Of a stretch of DNA of 36,543 bases, positions 23,654 to 30,832 are shown one piece after another. The notes beneath the pieces were generated by a model. It had not been told where the DNA came from and ran no database searches. It was given only the letters and a program-made list of their open reading frames with translations. Source of the DNA: an uncultured Oscillospiraceae bacterium (GTDB lineage: Bacteria > Bacillota > Clostridia > Oscillospirales > Oscillospiraceae); contig CANRIU010000015.1 of NCBI GenBank assembly GCA_947630755.1, forward strand, positions 1 through 36,543, written 5' to 3'. The stretch's first letter is position 1, and each line of letters begins with the position of its first letter. The position numbers were made by a program, and so were the translations under genes.

Positions 23654-24643
23654 TCACTGCCTGGTTGTGCCGCCGTAGGCGTACTGCACGGGGAGGCACA
23701 CAAGTGACGGGGCCTTGGAGAGGGCCTTCTCAAGTATCATCTCCACACACGTCTCGGCAATCTGGTCCAGGGGCTGGACGATGGTGGAGCAGAAGTAGTC
23801 CTGATCGCCGAAATATTTTGTCCCGTCAAAGCCGATTATCTGCACGTCCTCCGGGACCCGGACACCCATGGCGCGGAGGCTGCGGACGATCTGGTAGGCC
23901 AGGGAGTCCGTCACGCAGAATATGCCGTCAAAGTCCAGCTTCCCATCCCGCAGGTGCTCCCGGAGGAAGTCCTCAAAGGCCGAGTAGGGCGTGCCGTCGT
24001 CCACTATTTTTAATGTATAGGGTATGTCCAGAGCCTCGCAGGCGGAGGTGAAGCCGTCCTTGCGCTTGTTGGGCTCATTCGTGAGTTTGGAGCCGATGCG
24101 CATGAAGGCCAGGTTCCGGCAGCCGTTCTCATAGAGCTTCTCCGCCGCTATCCGCCCGCCGCCGTAGTTGTCCGAGGCCACGCAGGGGATCTTCGCCCCG
24201 AAGTACCTGTCGATGGAGACGAGAGGGACATTGTCCGAGACCTTCAGCTCCGGGTTGTAGGAGAGGCAGATTATCCCGTCCACCTTCTGCTGCTCGGCAA
24301 GTATGACGTACTCCTGCTCCTGGTCCGGGTCGTAGTCCGTGGCAAAGAGCAGCATCCTGTGCTTTTTTTGGGACAGGGCGCGGTTTATGGAGTTGGCGAG
24401 CCTTGCGAAAAACGGGCTGACAAGGTTCGGGACCAGCACCGCCACGGTGTAGGTCTTGTTGGTCTTAAGACCCTTGGCATAGGAGTTGACGCGGTAGTTT
24501 AGCTTTGCCACCGCCTCCTCCACACGGACGCGGTAGCTCTCCCCCACAGGTATGCCGTTCATGACCTTTGAGACGGTGCCAAGGGCCACTCCCGCCTCCC
24601 GGGCCACGTCCTTCATGGTGGGGGCTGAACCTGATTCTCCCAT
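23654..24643 (-). CDS. LacI-family transcriptional regulator of the fructan locus
   Basis: A 329-residue repressor-type protein. The N-terminal helix-turn-helix and hinge helix are clear (PTMKDVAREAGVALGTVSKVMNG, then VNSYAKGLKTNKTYTVAVLVPN). The rest is a periplasmic-binding-like sensor domain with the usual DGIICLSYNPEL, VSIDRYFG and IIGFDGTKYF segments; the ligand is likely a sugar or sugar phosphate. The ATG at 24643 is used because GAGGTG lies 8-9 nt before it; an upstream in-frame start at 24691 lies inside the promoter region. It heads an operon ending in fructokinase and faces the transporter operon. Its own promoter contains TTTCACG half-sites, so it is probably self-regulated and also controls the transporter and surface operons. 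Confidence 0.88.
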   Translation of the reverse strand: MGESGSAPTMKDVAREAGVALGTVSKVMNGIPVGESYRVRVEEAVAKLNYRVNSYAKGLKTNKTYTVAVLVPNLVSPFFARLANSINRALSQKKHRMLLFATDYDPDQEQEYVILAEQQKVDGIICLSYNPELKVSDNVPLVSIDRYFGAKIPCVASDNYGGGRIAAEKLYENGCRNLAFMRIGSKLTNEPNKRKDGFTSACEALDIPYTLKIVDDGTPYSAFEDFLREHLRDGKLDFDGIFCVTDSLAYQIVRSLRAMGVRVPEDVQIIGFDGTKYFGDQDYFCSTIVQPLDQIAETCVEMILEKALSKAPSLVCLPVQYAYGGTTRQ

Positions 24644-24668
24644 AAGAGTCACCTCAATTATATGAAAT

Positions 24669-24719
24669 GTGGTTTTTGTTTCACGGACCAATCATATCAC
24701 ATTTCACGCCATTTGTAAA
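24669..24719 (-). promoter_or_regulatory. lacI promoter with TTTCACG half-sites
   Basis: TTTACA (24714-24719) and TATGAT (24691-24696) with 17 bp between them on the minus strand. TTTCACG occurs in the spacer (24702-24708) and downstream of the -10 (24679-24685), the same half-site found in the two other candidate operators. Confidence 0.65.
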
Positions 24720-24734
24720 GAGTATTGTGAAAAA

Positions 24735-24765
24735 ATATATGAAACGATTTTGCAACACGTTCATG
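24735..24765. promoter_or_regulatory. Possible third operator in the lacI-transporter spacer
   Basis: TGAAACGATTTTG followed by CACGTTCA, imperfectly palindromic (TGAAACG and CGTTCA), lies between the two divergent promoters. It resembles the reverse complement of the main operator. The 374-bp spacer (24644-25017) otherwise holds only the promoters and operators listed here. Confidence 0.35.
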
Positions 24766-24848
24766 GATAGTTTGCACAATTTCGCCCCTGCTGTTTTGTA
24801 CAAGTGTTACAAATCGTTGATTTTGATGAAAAATTTGTGAAATAACTA

Positions 24849-24907
24849 TTGACTTGGCCGGGGGGAATTGTGCTATCTTTATTGCGTTCAAGAAATATCG
24901 TTTCACG
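24849..24907 (+). promoter_or_regulatory. Transporter operon promoter and operator
   Basis: TTGACT (24849-24854) and TGC-TATCTT (-10 at 24874-24879, extended -10) are 19 bp apart, a long spacer suggesting a weak promoter. The operator-like AGAAATATCGTTTCACG follows at 24891-24907, over the expected transcription start. Confidence 0.6.
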
Positions 24908-25017
24908 CAAAAGGGCAGGTTTTTGGTCCAAGGCTGGCGACCCGGACACTAAAAATCTCCGAAAACTGGACTCCAATCAAAGCAATCCTTAAATTATCAA
25001 AGGAGGGAGACCCAAGC

Positions 25018-25971
25018 GTGAGTAACACTGCGAAAAAAATGCAGACCACGACCGTCTCGACCACCGGGCCGAAGAAAAAATCCCTGGGGCAGAGGATACT
25101 CCAATCCTGGCAGCTCTATGTGCTGCTGATAGTCCCCGTAATAATCACGGTCATCTACAAGTACATCCCGATGTACGGCATACAGATAGCCTTCCGGGAT
25201 TACAAGCCAAACCGCGGCTTCTTCGGGAGCGAGTGGGTCGGCCTTGAGTGGTTCGAGCGGTTCTTCACCGCGCCGACCTTCAAGCGCATGATCGTGAACA
25301 CCGTGAAGCTGAGCCTGTTCAGCCTCCTCTGGAGCTTCCCGGTGCCCATAATCCTGGCGCTGGCAATAAACCAGCTCCGGTTCAAGCGCTTCAAGAGAGT
25401 TGTCCAGACAGTCCTCTACGCGCCCCACTTCATCTCCATCATGGTCGTCTGCGGTATGCTCCGCATCTTTTTAAGCCCCTACGGCGGTCTTATCAACCTG
25501 CTTCTTGGCGGCACCAACATCGACTTCATGACGGAGCCCACGGCTTTCCGCACCATCTACATAGCCTCCGGCATCTGGCAGGACGCCGGATGGGGCACCA
25601 TCATTTACCTCGCGACGCTGTCCGCCGTTGACCCCGGCCTCTATGAGGCGGCGAAGATAGACGGCGCGTCCATGTTCCAGCGCATCCTTCACGTCGACAT
25701 CCCCGAGCTCGTTCCCCAGATAGTCCTTCAGCTCATCATGGCTGCCGGCGGGATCATGAGCGTCGGCTTCGAGAAGGTCTTCCTGCTCCAGACCGACTTA
25801 AACAAGGCCACATCCGATGTCATCGCGGTCTACGTTTACGAACAGGGTATCGTTGACCACGCGTACAGCTACTCCACAGCCATCGGCCTCTTCAACACGG
25901 TCATCAACATCATCCTGCTGATAATCGTCAACAAGATCGCCAAGAAGGCCGCGGATGTCAGCTTCGTATAA
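25018..25971 (+). CDS. Sugar ABC transporter permease, LplB-type
   Basis: One of two membrane subunits of a CUT1-type carbohydrate importer (317 residues). Six membrane helices are expected, beginning with LYVLLIVPVIITVIYKYIPMYG; the IPMYGIQIAFRDYKP segment is typical of the LplB group. The cytoplasmic EAA loop is EAAKIDGASMFQRILHVDIP, which contacts the ATPase. The GTG start at 25018 follows AAAGGAGGG with a suitable spacing and begins MSNTAKK; no better start exists. First gene of the plus-strand transporter operon, 13 nt before the next permease. Oligosaccharides from fructan are the likely cargo, inferred from the surrounding GH32 and fructokinase genes. Confidence 0.88.
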   Translation: MSNTAKKMQTTTVSTTGPKKKSLGQRILQSWQLYVLLIVPVIITVIYKYIPMYGIQIAFRDYKPNRGFFGSEWVGLEWFERFFTAPTFKRMIVNTVKLSLFSLLWSFPVPIILALAINQLRFKRFKRVVQTVLYAPHFISIMVVCGMLRIFLSPYGGLINLLLGGTNIDFMTEPTAFRTIYIASGIWQDAGWGTIIYLATLSAVDPGLYEAAKIDGASMFQRILHVDIPELVPQIVLQLIMAAGGIMSVGFEKVFLLQTDLNKATSDVIAVYVYEQGIVDHAYSYSTAIGLFNTVINIILLIIVNKIAKKAADVSFV

Positions 25972-25984
25972 GGAGGCGAGTGAA

Positions 25985-26872
25985 ATGACAGCAACAAAAA
26001 AGCACGGCCTTTCCGATAAAGTCAGCGATATAATCCTTGTCGTCATATGCGTACTTGTTATGCTCGTCGTGGCGTATCCCCTCTATTACGTCCTGGTGGC
26101 CTCGGTTTCCGACCCCTACGACGTGTACGCCGGCAAGACCTTCCTCATCCCCAGCCAGTTCACCCTCGAGGGCTACAGCGCCGTATTCAAGAATGACGAC
26201 CTGTTCCGGGGCTTTGGCTGCTCGGTGCTCTACACCGTCATTGGTACCATCTACTCCGTGGTCATGATATACATTGTGGCCTTCCCCCTCTCCAGGAAGG
26301 AGCTTCCGGGGCGCAAGTGGATCTCCATCTTCTTCATAATCACCATGTACTTCGGCGGCGGACTCATCCCCACATACCTCGTTGTCCGCGACACCGGACT
26401 TCTCAACAACATGTGGGCCCTGTTCCTCCCCGGCGGCGTCGCCGTAGGAAACGTCATTATCGTGCGAAACTTCTTTGAGAACAACATCCCCCGGGAGCTC
26501 ATGGAGGCCGCGCAGATAGACGGCGCCAACGACTTTACCGTGTTCTTCCGGGTAGTCGTGCCCCTCTCCCGCTCCATAATGGCGGTCATGGTGGTCTTCT
26601 CCATGGTGGCTTTCTGGAACGACTGGTTCACCGCTTTGATCTACCTCCGGAAGGATCAGTACCCCTTCCCCCTGGTCCTCCGCGGCATCCTCATCACCAC
26701 CGAGGCCATGCAGAACATGACAGGCGGTCTTGGCTACGCCGAGGCCAACCGTATGACGGAGCTTGTCAAGTTCGCCTCCATGATCGTCGCCGCAGTGCCC
26801 ATGCTCGTTATCTACCCCTTCGTTCAGAAGTACTTTGAGCAGGGCTTCATGACCGGCGCCGTAAAGGGCTGA
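25985..26872 (+). CDS. Sugar ABC transporter permease, YtcP/LplC-type
   Basis: Second membrane subunit of the importer (295 residues). Six helices; the EAA loop is EAAQIDGANDFTVFFRVVVPLS. The N-terminal helix (ILVVICVLVMLVVAYPLYYVLVASVSDPY) and the YFGGGLIPTYLVVRDTGLL segment are typical of the YtcP/LplC group that pairs with LplB proteins. AAGGAGG lies 9 nt before the ATG at 25985; an in-frame ATG at 25955 lies inside the preceding gene. It is followed by a hairpin and the binding-protein gene. No ATP-binding subunit gene is in the window, so a shared MsmK-like ATPase elsewhere is presumably used. Confidence 0.88.
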   Translation: MTATKKHGLSDKVSDIILVVICVLVMLVVAYPLYYVLVASVSDPYDVYAGKTFLIPSQFTLEGYSAVFKNDDLFRGFGCSVLYTVIGTIYSVVMIYIVAFPLSRKELPGRKWISIFFIITMYFGGGLIPTYLVVRDTGLLNNMWALFLPGGVAVGNVIIVRNFFENNIPRELMEAAQIDGANDFTVFFRVVVPLSRSIMAVMVVFSMVAFWNDWFTALIYLRKDQYPFPLVLRGILITTEAMQNMTGGLGYAEANRMTELVKFASMIVAAVPMLVIYPFVQKYFEQGFMTGAVKG

Positions 26873-26906
26873 GTCTCTGGCTCGAAAGGCCGAAGAAGCA
26901 ATGTTT

Positions 26907-26929
26907 TTCCCGGGGCATGTCCCCGGGAA
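26907..26929 (+). other. Intercistronic hairpin before the binding-protein gene
   Basis: TTCCCGGGG and CCCCGGGAA form a 9-bp stem with a 5-nt loop in the 97-bp gap between permease and binding-protein genes. There is no T-run directly after it. Such hairpins often protect the 5' end of a highly expressed binding-protein message. Confidence 0.5.
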
Positions 26930-26969
26930 GAATATAGAACATTTTTTAAAATGTGTAAGGAGAATCAAA

Positions 26970-28631
26970 ATGAAAAAATCAATCTTCAAAAAGGTCCTGT
27001 GCCTTGTGCTCATGGGCTGCATGCTCACCGCCGTTCTGGCGGGCTGCGGCGGCGGTAAGCAGGGCGGCGGCGACGCTGACCAGACCGACTTCCTCATCGT
27101 CGGCGGTATGTCCACCCTGAGCTCCGGCTACGACTCCAACCCTGTCCTTGAGAAGCTGGCCTCCGACGCCGGAGTCACCATCGAGTGGGACCTTATGTCC
27201 GACTCCCTGGGTGAGAAGGTGGGCGTGCTCATCGGCGGCCAGCAGCTGCCCGACGCGTTCATCGCCGTCAACTTCAGCCAGAACGACATAAACGAGTACG
27301 GCCAGGACGAGACCTTCATTGACCTGACACCCTACATCACCCCCGAGGTCATGCCCAACCTCTCCAAGATCCTTGACGAGAACCCCGAGATCCGCTCCGC
27401 CATCACCATGGCCGACGGCAAGATCTACGGCCTTCCCTCCGGCGAGCTCATGGGCACCGCCGCCATCGGCGCCGAGAACGACCTGTCCATCTACGCCATC
27501 CCCGAGTTCTCCATGATAAACAAGACCTGGCTCGACGAGCTCGGCCTTGCCGTCCCCACCAACCTCACAGAGCTCCACGACGCCCTTGTCGCCTTCAAGG
27601 AAAACGACATGGCCACCCGCAGCGGCAACGCCGTCGGCTCCACCATCCCCATGTCCACCGGTTTTGACCAGTGGTGCTGGGGCCAGGAGATCTTCTACTC
27701 CGGCTTCGGCTTCACCAACTTCACCTCCGACGTCTGCGCCGACCTCGTCGCCAACGCCGACGGCACCGTGGAGTTCGTCTCCGCCACCGACAAGTACCGC
27801 GACGCCATCACCTACTTCTCCGACTGGTACAAGGAGGGGCTCATGGACCTGGAGATGTTCTCCCAGTCCAGCTCCCAGCTCATTTCCAAGGTCTCCCAGG
27901 GCCGCGTTGGCGTGACCACCTGGTGGTACATCGAGGAGATCGCCGGCGAGCACGCTGACGACTTCGTGTTCCTGCCTCCTCTGGACGGCCCCGTGGGCAC
28001 CAAGTATGAGGGCACCCACAACATCACCCTCCGCTCCGCCCCCGCTGTCACCTCCGGCAACCTGAACATCACCTCCGCCTGCGGCAACCCCGAGCTCCTG
28101 CTCAAGTACTTCGACCAGTGGTATGATCCCGAGGTCGTCATGCAGCTCCAGTACGGCCCCATCGACGTTTACTTCACCTCTCAGGACGAGAACGGCATGT
28201 GGAAGTCCATCACCGACGACGAGGCCAAGGAGAAGTTCGGCAAGACCGCCGGCGAGCTCAAGGGCCAGTACGAGGTCTATGGTCCCCGCCTCATCCTCCC
28301 CGAGTACTACAACAACGTGTTCGAGCTTGAGGAGCGCGCCGTTGTCCGCCTTCAGGACCTTGAGAATTCCTGGATGCCCTACGTCACCTCCATGGCTGCC
28401 TACCCCAACGACGTGACCTTCACCAACGATGAGCTGGATGTCATCAGCCGCTACAAGGCCGACTTCACCAGCCAGGTCGCCGAGTACGAGGGCACATGGC
28501 TTAAGAACGGCGGGCCCACCGACGACGAGTGGAACGCTTATGTCACCATGCTCCGCGACAACTGCGGCATGGATAAGCTCCTTCAGGTCTATCAGGACGC
28601 CTACGACCGTTACATGGCCGCTTCCAAATAA
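26970..28631 (+). CDS. Extracellular sugar-binding lipoprotein of the ABC importer
   Basis: Lipid-anchored solute-binding protein of 553 residues, the size typical of LplA/YtcQ-type partners. Signal peptide and lipobox LAGC are followed by a Gly-rich linker (GGGKQGGGDADQ). Two-lobed SBP features include the DLTPYITPEVMPNLSKIL and YGLPSGELMG segments and the central WGQEIFYSGFGF aromatic region. AAGGAG lies about 7 nt before the ATG at 26970; an ATG at 26901 is inside the hairpin. It follows its two permeases and precedes the cytoplasmic GH32. Codon use is strongly biased to C-ending codons, more than its neighbours, which fits high expression. Confidence 0.87.
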   Translation: MKKSIFKKVLCLVLMGCMLTAVLAGCGGGKQGGGDADQTDFLIVGGMSTLSSGYDSNPVLEKLASDAGVTIEWDLMSDSLGEKVGVLIGGQQLPDAFIAVNFSQNDINEYGQDETFIDLTPYITPEVMPNLSKILDENPEIRSAITMADGKIYGLPSGELMGTAAIGAENDLSIYAIPEFSMINKTWLDELGLAVPTNLTELHDALVAFKENDMATRSGNAVGSTIPMSTGFDQWCWGQEIFYSGFGFTNFTSDVCADLVANADGTVEFVSATDKYRDAITYFSDWYKEGLMDLEMFSQSSSQLISKVSQGRVGVTTWWYIEEIAGEHADDFVFLPPLDGPVGTKYEGTHNITLRSAPAVTSGNLNITSACGNPELLLKYFDQWYDPEVVMQLQYGPIDVYFTSQDENGMWKSITDDEAKEKFGKTAGELKGQYEVYGPRLILPEYYNNVFELEERAVVRLQDLENSWMPYVTSMAAYPNDVTFTNDELDVISRYKADFTSQVAEYEGTWLKNGGPTDDEWNAYVTMLRDNCGMDKLLQVYQDAYDRYMAASK

Positions 28632-28647
28632 GTTTCTGAAAAATCGG

Positions 28648-28675
28648 TTGACAAACTGAAAATCCGCAATATAAT
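28648..28675 (+). promoter_or_regulatory. Internal promoter before the cytoplasmic GH32 gene
   Basis: TTGACA (28648-28653) and TATAAT (28670-28675), both consensus, with a 16-bp spacer, start 16 nt after the binding-protein stop. It would allow GH32 expression independently of the operator at 24891. Confidence 0.75.
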
Positions 28676-28691
28676 CAAATATAATCTCAAT

Positions 28692-28722
28692 GGAGAGCCG
28701 CCCCCTTTCGGGGCGGCTCTCC
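28692..28722 (+). other. Hairpin in the leader of the cytoplasmic GH32 gene
   Basis: A 13-bp perfect stem (28692-28704 and 28710-28722, loop CTTTC) directly after the expected start of transcription from the internal promoter. No T-run follows, so it is either a weak terminator for the SBP message or a stabilising 5' structure. Confidence 0.5.
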
Positions 28723-28755
28723 GAAAATCCAAATCGTCTACGGAGGTATCCTTTA

Positions 28756-30237
28756 ATGACAAGCGAGCTTTTACAAAAGGCCCGGGAGTATGAGCAGCGC
28801 GTGAGTGCGTACATAAGCCCCTCTGAGCGGCCCGTATTCCACCTCACGCCAAGGGTGGGATGGATGAACGACCCCAACGGGTTCTCCTATTATAAGGGGC
28901 AATATCACCTGAGCTACCAGTACCACCCCTACTCCACCAAGTGGGGCCCCATGCACTGGGGCCACGCCGTGAGCCGTGACCTCCTCCACTGGGAATACCT
29001 CCCCGCCACCCTCGCCCCGGACCAGCCCTACGACGACGCCGGGTGCTTCTCCGGCTCCGCCATAGAGCTGGACGACGGGCGGCAGCTTCTGATGTATACG
29101 GGCGTTGAGTCCAACATCGGCGAGGACGGCGTCCGCCGGGACCTCCAGACCCAGTGCCTTGCCGTGGGGGACGGATATGAGTTCGAGAAGGTCCCCCAGA
29201 ACCCGGTCCTTTCCGGTGACCCCCTCCCCGAGGGCTTCAGCCGTCAGGATTTCCGCGACCCGAAGATTTTCCGCAACGAGGACGGGACCTTCGGCTGCGT
29301 GGTCGGCGTGCGCACCGACGACGGCAGCGGCGCCATACTCCTCTTCGAGAGCCCCGACGGCTTTGACTGGCACTTCGTCACGGTGCTGGACAGGTGCTGG
29401 AACGAATTCGGACGCATGTGGGAGTGCCCGGACTTCTTTGCGCTTGACGGAAAGCAGATACTCATGACAAGCCCCCAGGACATGTCGGCCCTGGGCCTTG
29501 AGTTCCACAACGGCAACGGCACGCTGCTTCTTATCGGCAGCTACGACAAGGCCGCCCGGAGATTCGAGCGCGAGGGCGTCCAGGCGGTGGACTACGGCCT
29601 GGACTTCTACGCGCCCCAGACCATCATGAGCCCCGATGGGCGGCGGATCATGGTGGCGTGGATGCAAAACTGGGACACCTGCCACGCCCAGCCCGAGGAC
29701 AAGTGGTTCGGGCAGATGACCCTCCCCCGGGAGCTGGCCTTCCGGGACGGGCGCGTGGTCCAGCAGCCTATCCGGGAGCTTGACGCCCTGCGCGGGCGGC
29801 GGGTGGCATATTTCGACGTGCCCGTGCAGGAGGAGCTCACCCTTCGCGGGGTCTACGGGCGGGTCATTGACATGACCGTGACCGTCCGCCCCCGGGGCAG
29901 CGACGCCTACACAAACTTCCGCATGAAGTTCGCCTCCGGGAGCCAGCACTACACCTCCATCACCTACACGCCCCTTACCTCCACCCTCCGGGTAAGCCGC
30001 GACCACTCCGGGACGAACAGGGACTTCGTCCATGTCCGGGAGTGCTTCGTCCGGGACCGGGGCGGGGAGCTGAAGCTGCGGCTCATACTGGACCGCTTCT
30101 CCGCCGAGATTTTTGTGAACGACGGCGAGCAGGCGCTGTCCCTCACCTTCCGCACGCCCCTCTCCGCCGACGGCATCTCCTTCCAGTCACAGGGCAAAAC
30201 CGTCATAAACGTGGAGAAGTACGACATAGTAATGTAA
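28756..30237 (+). CDS. Cytoplasmic GH32 beta-fructosidase (sucrase / sucrose-6-phosphate hydrolase type)
   Basis: Hydrolyses terminal beta-fructosyl units of imported sucrose or fructo-oligosaccharides, giving fructose for the kinase. The 493-residue protein lacks a signal peptide. All GH32 catalytic motifs are canonical: WMNDPNG (Asp39 nucleophile), FRDPK (Asp168) and WECPD (Glu223 acid/base), followed by a C-terminal beta-sandwich (LRLILDRFSAEIFVND). CGGAGG is 9 nt before the ATG at 28756; an in-frame ATG at 28690 lies at the edge of the leader hairpin. Last gene of the transporter operon, also served by an internal promoter. Because the importer is ABC type and not PTS, unphosphorylated substrate is more likely than sucrose-6-phosphate. 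Confidence 0.9.
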   Translation: MTSELLQKAREYEQRVSAYISPSERPVFHLTPRVGWMNDPNGFSYYKGQYHLSYQYHPYSTKWGPMHWGHAVSRDLLHWEYLPATLAPDQPYDDAGCFSGSAIELDDGRQLLMYTGVESNIGEDGVRRDLQTQCLAVGDGYEFEKVPQNPVLSGDPLPEGFSRQDFRDPKIFRNEDGTFGCVVGVRTDDGSGAILLFESPDGFDWHFVTVLDRCWNEFGRMWECPDFFALDGKQILMTSPQDMSALGLEFHNGNGTLLLIGSYDKAARRFEREGVQAVDYGLDFYAPQTIMSPDGRRIMVAWMQNWDTCHAQPEDKWFGQMTLPRELAFRDGRVVQQPIRELDALRGRRVAYFDVPVQEELTLRGVYGRVIDMTVTVRPRGSDAYTNFRMKFASGSQHYTSITYTPLTSTLRVSRDHSGTNRDFVHVRECFVRDRGGELKLRLILDRFSAEIFVNDGEQALSLTFRTPLSADGISFQSQGKTVINVEKYDIVM

Positions 30238-30249
30238 AGATGCCGGGAT

Positions 30250-30277
30250 ATTTTCCGGGGACTGCGCCCCGGAAAAA
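30250..30277 (+). other. Hairpin after the GH32 stop codon
   Basis: ATTTTCCGGGG and CCCCGGAAAAAT form an 11-bp stem with a 6-nt loop about 12 nt after the stop. No T-run follows it. The stem resembles the CCCGGGG hairpin at 26907. Confidence 0.45.
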
Positions 30278-30292
30278 TCCGCACGTCCAATT

Positions 30293-30332
30293 AAAAAAGG
30301 CGGGAGGGAAATCGAAAGATTTCCCTCCCGCC
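30293..30332 (-). terminator. Left flanking hairpin of element copy B, minus-strand terminator
   Basis: GGCGGGAGGGAAATC and GATTTCCCTCCCGCC form a 15-bp stem at 30299-30332; on the minus strand it is followed by TTTTTTAATT. It would end the minus-strand beta-propeller gene (last codon 30590) and is nearly identical to the right hairpin at 30541. Confidence 0.65.
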
Positions 30333-30577
30333 TCAACTTGTCAAAAAAATCAAATTCAATATTTTTTCCGGCGACATGTGCGTCGGAAAAAATACCTTTT
30401 GTCGCACAAGCGTGCGGCCCTTGGGCCGTGCGCGCAGGGCGACAGTAGGGAGATTTTCACTGAATTTCGCAAAATTCAGTGAAAATCACCCGCACGTTTC
30501 CCCTTGTCGGAAAAGCCCGCAGGGCTTTTTCGACAGTCTAAGGCGGGGGGGAAAATCGAAAGATTTCCCTCCCGCCT
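30299..30577. repeat. Intergenic hairpin-flanked element, copy B
   Basis: Two near-identical hairpins (30299-30332 and 30541-30577) flank about 208 bp of non-coding sequence. The core starts with 53 bp (30338-30390) matching copy A at 45 of 53 positions. Inside are three more hairpins: CGGCCC/GGGCCG (near 30416), GATTTTCACTGAATTT/AAATTCAGTGAAAATC-type (30452-30488) and GTCGGAAAAGCCC/GGGCTTTTTCGAC (30506-30534). No coding capacity is seen. It fills the spacer between convergent genes. Confidence 0.65.
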
Positions 30578-30583
30578 TTTTAT
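30541..30583 (+). terminator. Right flanking hairpin of element copy B, plus-strand terminator
   Basis: A long stem with GAAA-type loop (30541-30577) is followed by TTTTTATTT on the plus strand, ending the transporter-GH32 operon. Confidence 0.7.
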
Positions 30584-30589
30584 TTATGC

Positions 30590-30832
30590 TTACGCTGTGT
30601 AGAGCAGGTCAACGGTGCCCTTCGACGCGTCCTTCACGAGGAAGTAGGTCCTCTCGCGCTCGTGGGTCACGCGCCAGTTCATGACACTGTCGACCTTCAC
30701 CAGCTGTGTCGCCAGGAAGTATGTCCTCGGGCCGCAGCGGCTGACGTAGCATATGTCCACCGCCCTGCTGCCGCTCGATGTCCCGGCGAGGCCCTCAAGA
30801 TACGGGGAGTAGTCCGAGGAGGTGACGATCTC
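30590..30832 (-). other. In-frame C-terminal continuation of the propeller protein beyond a TAG
   Basis: Directly after the TAG at 30833-30835 the same frame runs on for 80 codons to a TAA at 30590-30592, reading EIVTSSDYSPYLEGLAGTSS and later ending VKDASKGTVDLLYTA. The stretch repeats the 'RTYFLA/RTYFLV' strand pattern of the protein, so it looks like genuine former coding sequence, 80 residues long. No start codon with a ribosome site is seen in it. Confidence 0.7.

Noticed and set aside
26979-28877. Long minus-strand frame opposite the sugar-binding protein
   Set aside because: Antisense shadow; the plus strand has a lipobox, ribosome site and operon context.
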